Below are positions 44,781 to 57,800 of a stretch of DNA of 64,000 nucleotides, piece after piece. The stretch comes from Ahaetulla prasina (lineage: Eukaryota; Chordata; Lepidosauria; Squamata; Colubridae): the NCBI RefSeq assembly GCF_028640845.1, contig NC_080546.1, forward strand, positions 31,641,020-31,705,019, in the 5' to 3' direction. The stretch's first letter is position 1. Every line of letters starts with the position of its first letter. Below the pieces are notes generated by a model, which did no database searches, was not told the DNA's origin, and saw nothing but the letters and a program-made list of their open reading frames with translations. A program made the translations under genes and the position numbers.

Positions 44781-45038
44781 CAGATAGTCCTCAACTAATG
44801 ACCATAATTGAGTCCAAAGGTCTGCTGCTAAGTGACACTGTTGTTATGTGAGATTTATCCCATTTTATGATCTTTCTTGCCACAGTTGGAGTCAGTTGCC
44901 AAGCCTTTGAATTTTGTTCACATGACCCTAGGGAGGCTGCAACAGTTGTAATGGTGAAAAACAGTCATAAGTCATTTTTAGTGCCGTTATAATTTTAAAC
45001 AGTCACTAAATGAACTATTATAAGTCAAGGACTGTCTG
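44781..45038. mobile_element. TA-flanked MITE, CAGGTAGTCCTCGACTT family
   Basis: Starts CAGATAGTCCTCAACTAATG and ends TATAAGTCAAGGACTGTCTG, inverted ends flanked by TA on both sides, as in Tc1/mariner-type MITEs. Interior words tgagtccaaag, cttgccacagttgg, cacatgacc and gtcactaaatgaac recur in 54399-54792. Confidence 0.85.
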
Positions 45039-45407
45039 TACTGAAAAGGCTCTTGGTTTTGTTTTGTACAATTATTTGAATGGCTATTTTTTTTCTATTT
45101 ATTGCTCTTAACTGCCTTAATCTGTCTAAACTGCATCAGAAAAAATAGACTATAAACTTGATAAATAAAAATGTGTGAAACAGAAGTTAATAAAGTCAGA
45201 AAATGCTGGTTAGATGGTGTTTCATCCCGAAACAAGACAAAAAAACTTAAAACTTCTCTTCTTCTTTCCCAAAATGGAAAGAGAAAGTAGCTATGGAGTG
45301 AATAGCATGATACTGCTGATTGAGACATCTCTAACACCATTGTGTGTCTTATTGAAAGTATTTTGTCAGAAAAGAGAAATTCTAAATGCCTTGGTAAAAA
45401 AAAAAAG
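45039..45407. other. DNA beyond the TMEM131L 3' end
   Basis: AT-rich; a second TTTATT (AATAAA on the - strand) lies at about 45098. Could be distal 3' UTR or intergenic. Confidence 0.4.
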
Positions 45408-45413
45408 TTTATT
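45408..45413 (-). promoter_or_regulatory. Candidate TMEM131L polyadenylation signal
   Basis: AATAAA on the - strand, about 125 bases past the TMEM131L stop. It is the first hexamer after the stop; usage is inferred. Confidence 0.45.
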
Positions 45414-45535
45414 TTCCATACAAAAGTGCCAAAATAATGACCAACATTGAATTCTAGTTAAACCACCAGCTCATTCTAGTAATCAAAAGAAAAAGCATTT
45501 TTTTAGTTCACATTTTAAAAATGACATTCCTTTTT

Positions 45536-45814
45536 TCACACATTTCCACAATAACCCGAGTCCCTAGGAAGAGAGAAATTTGCATTCCGATTAGCTGCTG
45601 AAGTCCATATATCTAAGTTCATATAGGCACGGAATGGGTTAAATCTCGGGTAACATTCCTGCTTACATAGGACTGCTTGGCTCTCCACCTGAGCTGAATG
45701 CTGAGTGGCAGCGCTGACGGGACAGCAGTTGTCATAGACATCATTCTGAGGGGCCCAGATGGAACCGAAGAGGCCAGACATGGGTGACAAACTCCTGGTG
45801 CTCGAGAGGTAGGA
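45536..45814 (-). CDS. TMEM131L: TMEM131L terminal coding exon
   Basis: Acceptor cctttgcctttcag, then [20 protein letters not shown] in phase 0, through [20 protein letters not shown], to RDSGYCGNV and TGA at 45536-45538. It codes 92 residues and is strongly conserved with other vertebrate TMEM131L termini, so it fixes gene identity. Confidence 0.96.
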   Translation of the reverse strand, partial: SYLSSTRSLSPMSGLFGSIWAPQNDVYDNCCPVSAATQHSAQVESQAVLCKQECYPRFNPFRAYMNLDIWTSAANRNANFSLPRDSGYCGNV

Positions 45815-48800
45815 CTGAAAGGCAAAGGGAAGGTATCACTGGGAATGCAAAAGATGTCTGAAGACCAGGAACAAAGCAGTTAAATATAATATAATATAAC
45901 AACAGAGTTGGAAGGGACCTTGGAGGCCTTCTAGTCCAACCCCCTGCCGAGGCAGGAAACCCTACACCATCTCAGTCAGATGGTTATCCAACATTTTCTT
46001 AAAAATTTCCAGTGTTGGAGCATTCACAACTTCTGCAGGCAAGTCGTTCTACTTATTAATTGTTATAACTGTCAGGAAATTTCTCCTTAGTTCTAAGTTG
46101 CTGCTTTCTTTGATCAGTTTCCACCCATTGCTTCTTGTTCTACCCTCAGATGCTTTGGAGAACAGCCCGACTCCCTCTTCTTTGTGGCAGCCCCTGAGAT
46201 ATTGGAACACTGCTATCATGTCTCCCCTAGCCCTTCTTTTTATTAAACTAGACATACCCAGTTCCTGCAACTGTTCTTCATATGTTTTAGCCTCTAGTCC
46301 CCTAATCATCTTTGTTGCTCTTCTCTGCACTCTTTCTAGAGTCTCAACATCTTTTTTTACATCGTGGAGACCAAAACTGGATGCAATATTCCAAGTGTGG
46401 CCTTACCAAGGCATTATAAAGTGGCACTAACACTTCACGTGATCTTGATTCTATCCCTCTATTTATGCAGTCCAGAACTGTGTTGGCTTTTTTAGCAGCT
46501 GCTGCACACTGCTGGCTCATATCTAAATGTTTATCCACTAGGACTCCAAGATCCCTCTCACAGGTACTACTATTGAGCAAGGTACCACATATATGGTACC
46601 TGTGCATTTTGGGTTTTTTGCCTAAATGTAGAACCTTACTTTTTTTCACTGTTGAATTTCATTTTGTTAGATAGCGCCCAATGTTCACGTCTGTCAAGAT
46701 CTTTCTGTAACTTGAGCCTATCTTCTGGACTGTTGGCTATTCCTGCCAGCTTGGTGTCATCTGCAAATTTGATGAGTTCCCCATCTATCCCCTCGTCCAA
46801 GTCATTGATGAAGATGTTGAAGAGTACTGGGCCTAAAACAGAGCCTTGGGGTACTCCACTGCATACTTCCCTCCATGTGGATGTAGTTCCGTTGAGGACT
46901 ACACGTTGAGTGCTGTTGGTCAGCCAGTTATGAATCCATCTGGTGATGGTGCTGTCTAACCCACATTTTTCTACTTTATCTAGTAGTAGGTTATGGTCTA
47001 CTTTATCAAATGCTTTACTGAAGTCCAAGTAAATTATATCAACAGCATTCCTCTTGAGAAACTGAAGCAAGCAAGCTAAGGTGAAAACTACATTAAAATG
47101 GAAATAAACATTTTAATAATAATAATAACAATAGAGTTGGAAGGGACCTTGGAGGCCTTCTAGTCCAACCCCCTGCCCAGGCAGGAAACTCTACACCATC
47201 TCAGACAGATGGTTATCCAACATCTTCTTAAAAATTTCCAGTGTTCGGGCATTTACAACTTTTGCAGGCAAGTTGTTCCACTTATTAATTGTTCTAACTG
47301 TCAGGAAATTTCTCCTTAGTTCTAAGTTGCTTCTTTCCTTGATCAGTTTCCACCCATTGCTTCTTGTTCTACCCTCAGGTGCCCTGAGAACAGCCCGACT
47401 CCCTCTTCTTTGTGGCAACCCCTGAGATATTGGAACACTGCTATCATGTCTCCCCTAGTCCTTCTTTTTATTAAACTAGACATACCCAGTTCCTGCAACC
47501 GTTCTTCATATGTTTTAGCCTCCAGTCCCCTAATCATCTTTGTTGCTCTTCTCTGCACTTTTTCTAGGGTCTCGGCGTCTTTTTTACATCGTGGCGACCA
47601 AAACTGAATGCAATATTCTAAGTGTGGCCTTACCAAGGCATTATAGATTGGTATTAACAGTTCATGTGATCTTGATTTTATCCCTCTGTTTATGCAGCCC
47701 AGAACTGTGTTGGCTTTTTTAGCAGCTGCTACACATTGCTGGCTCATATCTAAATGGTTGTCCACTAGGACTCCAAGATCCCTTTTATTTTTATGCTGAA
47801 GGACCAGTCTTAACAAAGTCTTCATGCCCTCACAGCTCCACATTATGCAAGCATGTTCTGCAGGTAAATGTGGACTGGAACGCTGTGTTTCCCAAACCCT
47901 ACTCCTTACGCCTTAATCACTGCACCAGAATTATAAATCTATTTTAATATCCAGAAAAAAAATCCAGCATTTTTCCATTTTTCATTACTCATTTCACCAT
48001 ATGCATAATGAAAATGTGTATTTAAATATGTACTGAACAATGAAATCTATGGAACTCAGACTGTGTGTTATTAAATGTGCCAAAATTACAATCAAAACTG
48101 AAATTGAAGCCACCTACATTTTGAAATGTGAATGTTAAATATACCTCACTTTAAAAAAAGAAACCCAAGAATATGTAAAGGACAACCTCAAAAGATTACC
48201 ATATTTTTCGGTGTATAAGACATCCCCACCCCCCCAAAAAAAGTGAGTGGAAATGTTTGTGCACCTTATACAGCGAATGTTGCTGAAGCACAGCCAACTC
48301 ACCGGCCTTCACCCTGCAGCCAGCAACTCCCAGCAATTTATCTCCTTGCAGCAAACAGCCTGGTCAGCTTCAGCACAGCCTGATCTAGCACAAGCAGCTG
48401 ATTGGCGGTTGGATCGGCTTCCCGGAATACTGTCTATCAACTGTTCCAAGTGGCAGGGATCACCACTGCCTGTCGCCACTATCGCCATCCATCGCTGCTG
48501 CCATCTATCACTGCCTCTGCACGCCCCATTTTTTGCCTCTGCGCATCCCGTTTTTGGCCCATTCCAGGTGGCAGGGGCAGCAATCCCACCGCCTGGGATG
48601 GGCCAAAAATGGGACGCATGGAGGCCAAAAATGGAATGCAAGGAGGCCGAAAATGGGGCATGTGGAGGTGGTGATAGGAGACAGAAGCGATGGGCGGCGG
48701 CAATCCCCGCAGCCTGGAACAGCTGATAGGTGTTATACCGGGAGACAGATCCAACTGCCAATCAGCTGCTTGTGCTAAGTCAGGTTGTGCTGAAGTTGAC

Positions 48801-51800
48801 CAGACTGTTTGCTGTAAGGAGGTAAATTGCTGGAAGGCAGAGGCAGATTTTTTTCCCCCCTTGTTTTCCTCCCCAAAAGTTAGGTGTGTCTTATACTTTG
48901 GAGCATCTTATAGTCTGAAAAATATGGTATATTTGAACAACTATAACAGAATGCATGAAGCAGTCCACTTATAATACTTACTGTTGGGTTGACATAACTG
49001 GTGGGTTCCCATGTTGGAGGAAGGTTAGGTGGGGTGTTCCATGAAGACTGACAGCTATGATCAATGAAGGCTGAATTTTGAATTTCTTCTGTACACGGAA
49101 ATCCATTATGGTAATTCATGTTTTCTTTATTTTAGGAGACAGAAGGGTTTTCAGTATTAGTTAACTTTGTATGAAAATGCGATTCTATATATTGTATGAA
49201 TAAACATATCTAATGCTCCTTATTAACATTAGTTATCCAAATACTTACTATATGAATCTTAGATCCTGTTTGTATGCCCAGCTGACAGCAGCACCTAATC
49301 AACTCTGGCTAATCTCCTTAAACCAAAAGAGGTCAGTCCAGATTAGTATTTACATGGGAGGCCTCCAAGGCTATTTGGGAAAATTTTAAATTCTCAAAAT
49401 AATGCAGTGGAAAACTACTTCCCATTGCTACCATATTGACATACCTGTATAGTCCATCATAAATCAATCTGGACTTAAACTATTTTTATATCCTGTTTTT
49501 TGTTCATTTATATAGGAGAGAAGCCAGTCTATACCAGGGGTGTCAAACTCAAGGCCCAGGGGCTGGATTTGGCCTGTGAGATGTTTAGATCTGGCCTGCA
49601 GGGCCGCCTTGGAAACAGTGAAGGACTGGCCTGTAGTGCCTCTGCCAGGAAAACGGAGCTCAGGAGGGCTGCATGTGGTCCTCGCGAGCTCCATTTTCAC
49701 TGGCAGAGGGTTGCAGGAGGCCATCGCAGCCAAACATGGAGCTTGAGAGCCCGTTTTCATTGGCACAGCGCTCGGGCCACCACAGGCGCCCCCCAACATG
49801 AGTGATGTCATGGTGGCCACACCCACCCTAGCCCTTCAAAGTCAAACACAATCCTGATTTGGCCCTCAATGAATTCGAGTTTGACATCCCTGGTCTATAC
49901 TAAATAATAATATAAGTTGGGTGACTGAAGAACAATATCCATTTCACAGAAGGTGTTATGAGACTGAAATTTTGGGTATGGTAAGCTGCCATACCTAAAG
50001 ATGAAGCGGACAAGTAAGTAGGGTGGATAAAAGCCAGGAATCCAGTCTAAAAGATCACTTTGGGGAGATAGATAAGAAGGAACTAAGTTGTTAAGGAAAC
50101 AAAGGAAAAAAATGTCACCTGACCCAGACAACATAAGTTGGGCCTGAGCACGTGGGAAGCTCTTCCCCAAATCCCATCAACAGCTACCAGATTTGTAAAT
50201 TAACATGGAAAGAGTAGTTGCTAGTCTTGTCAATCAACAAAGCAAAGCAAGCAAGGATTTGGGGAATAAAAGACTCCTGACTCTGAGTTGTTTTTGGATC
50301 TAGACTTGGAAGCTTCTGTCCATCTGGCTAGTGCCTGTCAGTCTAATTGAGAAAAACATGGGAAAGTGTGAATGAGTGTGTATGAGAAAGAGCAAATATA
50401 TATCTATTGTAATCAGTAAAGTTCTACTGTTACTTTACATTCAATGGAATTCTGAATGCCTATTTAAGCGTACCTATTTCCATATAGAATACTAATGGTT
50501 CTGTAGAAGACTCACCATACTCATTCACTTCTACCGGACAGTACATGTTAAGCTGGCCATCACAGGGTGGATTCCAATCAACAAAGCTATTGCAAGATAA
50601 AAGAAAAAAGAAAAAATTGAGAAAGACTGAATTAAATCCAATACCTTGGCTCAAAAGTCACAACAAAAAACATATTTCTGATAAAACAGCCCCTCCTAAT
50701 TTGGATCCCTCCACATCTTCCAGATATGAAAGGACGACTCCCAGCTCCCACCCCCAACATACAATCTCAGACTGTGAAGACCATAGTAAAAATATATAAG
50801 CAATAATGAATAAATAAATAAACCTGCCCATTATGTAATGAAGGGTTTTCCTGGATCATGCACGATACATTATTTTCAAGACTGTAATTCATGCTATTCG
50901 TCAAGCAGATAGGCTGGGATGACCACAGGTCTCCTGCTGGATAGAGACCTAGAAAAACAAATAAAATTTATAGCATGTTATATATTTCTACAATACATAT
51001 TTTAAAAAAACTTTCAAGCATCAACATTACAATGCTATGCAACACTGTATATATCCACCCAAACAAATTAAGTTTTATAATATACAACATTCTAGCCACT
51101 TAATTGGCTGAGGTTTATACAGTTTTGATATAAAAGTTCAAGTACAATATATTTGAAGGGCATAAGGCCGGAGATTACCCATCATATGAATTTGTTGTAA
51201 AAGTTACGAGTTTTCAGCTAGTATCAAACTCTGCCAGTTCAGGAGATATGTGCTGAACGAATAGTACTGATGACTCTTTCGCAGAAGTTCTGGATGTTAC
51301 AGCATTTCCATGGTCATGTGGACATAATCTGAGTGCTTAGCAATCGTCTCACACAATTGCAGTGTGTTGTGGTCATAGGACTATAATTTGACATCCTCCC
51401 TGCCAGATTCCCACAAACAAAGTCAGCGGGAAAGCCAGCAGGGAAAGTTGCAAGAAACTCCTGTTGCTTTTTCCCCAGAGTGCCACTATGGAGCATCAAC
51501 CTGCTAGCCTGTGAACCACCTGGGATTTGCGACTTCCTGCTAGCTTCTGCATTGACTTTGCTTGTGGGAAGCTTGCAGGAAGTCACAAATCATAATCATG
51601 GGAGCTCTTTGCTTAATGAACCACAATCTTTAATGACGGCAATGAGGACTGGCAGTATTACAGTTGCTAAGCGATGCAGCTATATGATATCCCTCTTTAT
51701 GACTGCATCACAACAACAGAAATTCCAGTTCCAATTACTATGGTTAAGTGAGGGATTTCTATAGACCAAAGCTGAATCCTTAAGAGATTCTGGGAAAGAT

Positions 51801-54800
51801 AATATATTTGCAGAAAGTTGTAAGTTAGTCCCCAACTCTCCTTTTGTAACCCTGTCCATTTGAGACCAATGGATTTTAGAGGAGGATGCTGAATTATTAT
51901 ATTCACAAGATTATTCCAGTCCTTTCAAAAGCACCTTCCAGAAGCAGGAATATTTAAAAATGGAAGTCTGTGGGAAATGCAAGAACAGGAAGTGGATATT
52001 TGTTCTGAAAATGCTGGATGAGCAAGTCTTTCTGCTTTAACTACTTTATGCTCCCATTCGTCATTCACATTTTATGACTTAGATGACAATTAATTAGAGA
52101 AAAAAAAAACAAGCAAAAAGGCTTAATTTGCTTGTTCATTTATTTATATCTGGCATAATTTTGTATCTAATTTCTGTCATTTTCATAATATCTGCCCATA
52201 AAAAGCTAAGTAAATCCCATCACTATAATATCTCAATCTATTTACATGAAAGTTGGTATTCTTGATTCAGAAGGAGGAAATGCATTTGCAAACTTATTTT
52301 AGCTCTAACAAAACTTCTCATCAGACTTATTTTTGATCTCTTGTGAACAATAAGCTGATCGGCAGTTCTTATTTTCGGGGGAGAAGCGTCATTTTAATTT
52401 TTTATAGTACTTTTATTAAAGATTGCAATTTACAATAATAAAAACTAATGCAAATTTAAAAAGCAATAAAAAGTAAAAATGAAAGCAGAAAAGACAAAAA
52501 TTGAAAAAACAGAAAAACAAGGAAAAATAAGATATAAAAGATATAAAAGAAGAGAAATATATAAACAATTGACTTCTTCCTTCATCAAAAAATACAGGTA
52601 ATCCTCAAATTATAACTGCAATTGAGCCCAAAATTTTATTTTTGTAACTGACGACAACCTTTATAAACAATTTTAGTAACTTGTCAACTTAAAAATTACA
52701 TTTTAAAAAGTTCCTTTCCACTTATTTATTTGACTAGAATTTCATCTAGACTTTATCTTCTTTTAAATGGATATTGCCTGTAGATCCCATCCAATTTTGT
52801 CAAAGGGACATGATGCTGGATGTACTCAATGAAGCTTCAGATTTCTGAATCAAAGTTTCAGTAAATAAGAAATTAAAAAAGAACAGTTAACAATAACAAA
52901 ACCTTGAGGGCACATTATCTTTCAACAGAGGAAAAAAGAAAGAAATACAAGGGGTTTTTAATATCTAATGTATTCCTGATAAGTTAGTGAAATTTAAGCA
53001 ACCATCCTAAATAAGCTACCTAGTTTCATTTGAGTTACATAAATCATAGTGAAACTATATTAAAGATAAGTTAATCATTAGTCATATAAAGTTGGATGTA
53101 TCAGAAAATGAATAAGGCAGGAGTGGATGATCTGCCTTATATTACAAACAATAAAAATTATGCATGAAATTGATATGATTTAGTTACTGTATCAGATCTT
53201 TTTTTTTTAATTAACCAACCTTCATTTTTGTCTTGATCTGTGGTTATATCAGTAAAGCTGGGACACAAATTCTCTGGATATTGTGTGATACTGTTCACTT
53301 CTCTACTAAAATTAAAGATAAATATTTTATATTTTTAATGATCAACATAACTTTTCCATTGCAAAGAGTATAACCACGGTTATGTTCATAAATGGACATA
53401 TATATGCATATATTCATCTTATTATACCAAAAAAGGGGGCACATTATTGTTTTATATGAAATAACCAGTTAAAAGCATTATCAAATGTATAAGTAAGTTT
53501 AGAATTAGAACATTTGCTTTTCATTTCTTTGCTAGTTATATTTGAAACAGTTGGTCTGTGACTGATATATAGAAAAGAGGAACTATTAAAAGTATTTACC
53601 TGGTGTTGCAGATGTTGTGGGAAAGATTTAAAGTGATGGGCGTATCAGGTGAAAAATCATTACATGAAATACTTTCCCCTGCAAAAACCAAAATTAAGAA
53701 TCAGGGACTGGAATAACATATACACAATATACTATTTTGGGACTATATGACTTAACAGGTAGTCCCTAAGAGGAGCATCTTCTCTGCATCTGTTTAGCAT
53801 CTTTCTAGAGATTTTCTTTCTTTTCTGTAGAGATTCCCAAGTCACAGAAAAGAAAAAGACTGAGGAACAGACATAGCATTCCCATCCAGAACTAGCATTT
53901 AAGATCGCAATGCCAGTAATAATTAATTCATAATGTACAAATTTGATAGCAATAGTACTTAGACTTAGATCCACTCCACAGTGCTTTTCAGTTCTCTCTA
54001 AGCTGTTTTCAGAGTCAGCATATTGTTCTCAACAATCTGGGTCCTCATTTTACCAACCTTGGAAGGATGGAAGACTGAGTCAACCCTAAGCCAGGAAGAA
54101 TTGAACTGCTGGCAATCAGCAGAAGTAGCCTGCAATACTACATTCTAACCACTGTACCACCATGGCTCTTTTGATAAATAACTATATAAGTAAACTTGTC
54201 TCCTTGCCTTCAGAAACAATACATTTCAATGGCTTTGCCTTCATTGTTCCTTTAAACTATGCTATTAACAACTCATGAGACCATTAAGATGCTTTCAAAA
54301 TAGTAATCCAAATTACGTTATTAACAATTTATCTTGTTAATAAAGATTAACAAGAAAAACAAATAGGAATTACTAATGAAAGGACTTGATTGTTTATACA
54401 AGTAGTCCTCACTTAATGACGGGAATTGGGACCACCAACCAAGTGATGCAGTTGTAAAGAGCAACATTGCACGATCATGCCAATGGCAGTTCCAAATGCC
54501 ATCATTAAGTCTATTCCGCACAGTTGTTAAGCACAATGTCATGTGATCCCCTTTTGCTAACCTCTGCTGGCTTCCCCATTGGCTTTGTCAGAAGCCAGCA
54601 GTAAAGTTTGGAAATGGTGATTGTGTGACTGTGGGATACTGAGACTGTTGTAACTGTGAGTTGCCAAGTATGCAAATCATGATCACATGATCATGGGGAC
54701 ACTATAATAGGACTGGTCATATTTCTCCTCATTCAGCGCTGCTTGAAGTTAGAATGGTTGCTGAATGAATGGTTATAAGCAAGAATTATCTGTAGTTAAA

Positions 54801-57800
54801 ACTTCAAAATGCCAGGAAGAGTTAGTTTTTAAATAAAAGAGCCAGTTTGGTCTAGCAGTTAAGGCACTGAACTAACAACCAGGAACCCTGAGATCTAGTG
54901 CTGCCTTAGGCATGGAAGTCACTCTCTTGTCAGCTGAATTCACCTTATAGAGTTGTAGTTGCGGGGTAAAATAGGAGGACGACCCTTGAGTTATTTATAA
55001 AAATAATAAAAGTGGGATAAAATTCTTTAAAAGTGATGTTCAGATATTTGACTATGTTAATAGTTCATTGTAAATTTAGTTTAATCAAAATCCCTTTTAA
55101 AATAAACTGATTGTGTATTATCCCCTAAAACAGGTGTGCTTATTTTAAACACTTTTAATAGCAGCAATTAAGGTATTTTTGTTATTTTCAGTTAAGATTA
55201 TTTTCTAAATAGCAAGATTGGGGAAGGTGGGGAGTCAAGGCGGGTGACATGCAGTGACGTTTTCCCAAAGCAGAAAAGAGAAACGTACTTGAAGGAAGAA
55301 AATGTCTGCTAGGAATCTTCTTATCTCCATCCGAACTGCTGGTGCTGCTCCAGCTGCCCCAGCTGCCCCGACTGGCCCGGACACTTCCAGAAGAACTTCC
55401 ACAATCTGAACTTGAATCTGAACAAAACCTCTCCAAGCACTTCTTCTTAGGCCACTGGTAGAAACCTTCTTCGGGAAGCAGTTAACAAAACCAAACTTTA
55501 ACACTCGTATCATTGCATTCTCGTAAATAAGCAAACGTGTGATTACCAGGATATCAGACTTTCTCTTCTATTCCATTTTTTGTAGATAGGAAGATTAAAC
55601 AACTTTTAATGAATGGCAGACTAAGAGAGAGCTCATTTCTAAACTAGGACTATCCCTGAAATTTAGAAATGTTCAAAGTTTTATAAATATGGATTTTTTT
55701 TTGTCACTGGTTCCCTTTCTCCTAATCAAACAGTCAAATATAAAGACTAGGATGTTCTCCTTGTTACAGCATCAAATCAAATCAATCTGTTTCTTGGATT
55801 TGATTTGAGGACTGAAATAACAAAAAAAGATTTCAAATGAAAAACTGGTTACTATTGTTTGCCTTCCATTTCCATTTTACTACCTACCTGCTTCCCTGTG
55901 TGCAGATTTATCATCTCCTTTGCAAGTTTCCCCGTTGCTTTGAGCACACCAATTTCTTATGTTAATAGTAGTTCTAAGTTCATGTCTTTCACTGCACACG
56001 TGCTTCAGCTCAGCTTGCTCAGGAACCCTGTAAAAATGTCCCCCAAACAAGAAGAAAGGCCTTGGTTTTTTTGTCTTTCCAGTCTGATCAGTGAATGAAT
56101 AATGGCAACAATGCATATTAAGATTAGATGCTTGGGTTAAATAGCACTTGGACAGCAACTGAAACACCAAAAAAGCCAGATTACATGTTAACAAGAGAAC
56201 AAGTCAAATAAATAATCATAAAATAATAAATGGAGCCAAACTCTCCCTTTCTTACACAGAATTACTATCCCTATTTGGCAAAGGTTTCTGATCCAGCCAA
56301 AGAATTAAAAAAAAAAAGTTTCTTCATTTTCTCTTTCCTCAAGAGTCCTTTTAGCCTTCATTCTAAAATATTGCGGAAACCCCTTGAAACAGCAGCAGCA
56401 ATGGTGATGGGATGAAGAGAAAGGAATTAGAAAAAGTCATTCCTTCTGTAGACAGGGACATTCAGAATAAAAATACACTCAAAGATTGGTAGCACTCTCT
56501 GAATACATCCAATAAAATTTAAGTGGTAGAAACATTGCTGATCTTCTAATTTTAAAATGTGAATATGTGAAGGTAGTGGTGCATACCGTGAAGATAAGTT
56601 TATATGCTTCTTCTTATTTTTTCTGTTTGTCCTATGTCTATTCCAGCTAGTATTGGGCAAGTGTCCATCTTTTTTCTCTTGAGACCCATTTTTTCGGTGA
56701 ACTTCTTCCTGCTGAAAGACACAACTATTTTTTTAAATATACATGTGCTAGAACCATATTCAATATAATCAACTATTGAAAGGCTACCATTTTATGATAC
56801 TGAATATATTAGCGTAAATCTTTTTTCTATTTCTTCTCTTGATACTTTTATTCTGTTTTGAGTTAGAAAAGGCTGGAATGGGAGGAAGAATTAGTAGTAC
56901 AATTCTGACTGACAAAAACCAGGTCAGTATCACTATTAGCAGACCTACTATAAATGCTCCTTCCGACTTTCTTTCTTTCTTCTTTTCTTTTTTTTTCCAC
57001 TTACTCACTCATTCACTCGCTCGCTCACTCACTGTTATTGCTGTTCCAGTGAGGTTCAAAATTTTCTGAAAAGTTATTTCAGCTTTGTATTATATAGATG
57101 CAGCCAGGGTTAATCAAAGAGAAAATTAAAGGTAAGTTTCATGCACGCATGTTTTTGTTATGGTGTTAGTTCACAAAATTGTAAATCTAAAGTGAATCGA
57201 ACAACATAAGTAATCTCATATAGGCTATGCAGCATCTAAGAGACTATGCAAAGCTTTGAAACAATTCTTTTTAATTAAATCATTTAAACTTTTTAATTTG
57301 TAAAAATGGAGCTCATTAACCCACTTCAACCAATCTTCATATTTTGAAAGTGTTTATTCTTTTTAACGATTGTTTATATTGCTTGTACTTTATTGCTACT
57401 AATTCCAATTGCTGTAACACACACATAGTGCATGGGGCATACTGACAGACAATTCTTAAAAAGTATGAAACAAGAAAAGAAATATAAAGTTCATCTTGTT
57501 GAACTCACTGGGCTTTTATTAGCTCTGATAAAACTTTCCACAAACTGGATTATATTTAACCCAGACCTCTGATCTATTATATTGTGTGTTTTTTTAAAGT
57601 AAATATTGCAAAGAAGATATATAAAATACAAACCTCAGCAGAAATCAATTCCCGTTTTCCAGAATACAGTAATTCATCTTTAAGTCCTTTATTCTCTAAC
57701 TTTTCTGTGGAAAGCTGGTCACTAGCCTGTTTTTGCAACGTCTCACAATTTCCTGTTTCATTTCTGAGAGGCACTTGCTGACCATTCCCTTAAACAATAG

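Noticed and set aside
48247..48778. Several overlapping frames of 80 to 159 codons on both strands
   Set aside because: They lie in the inverted arms and GC-rich core of a MITE; mirror-image arms make paired frames by symmetry.
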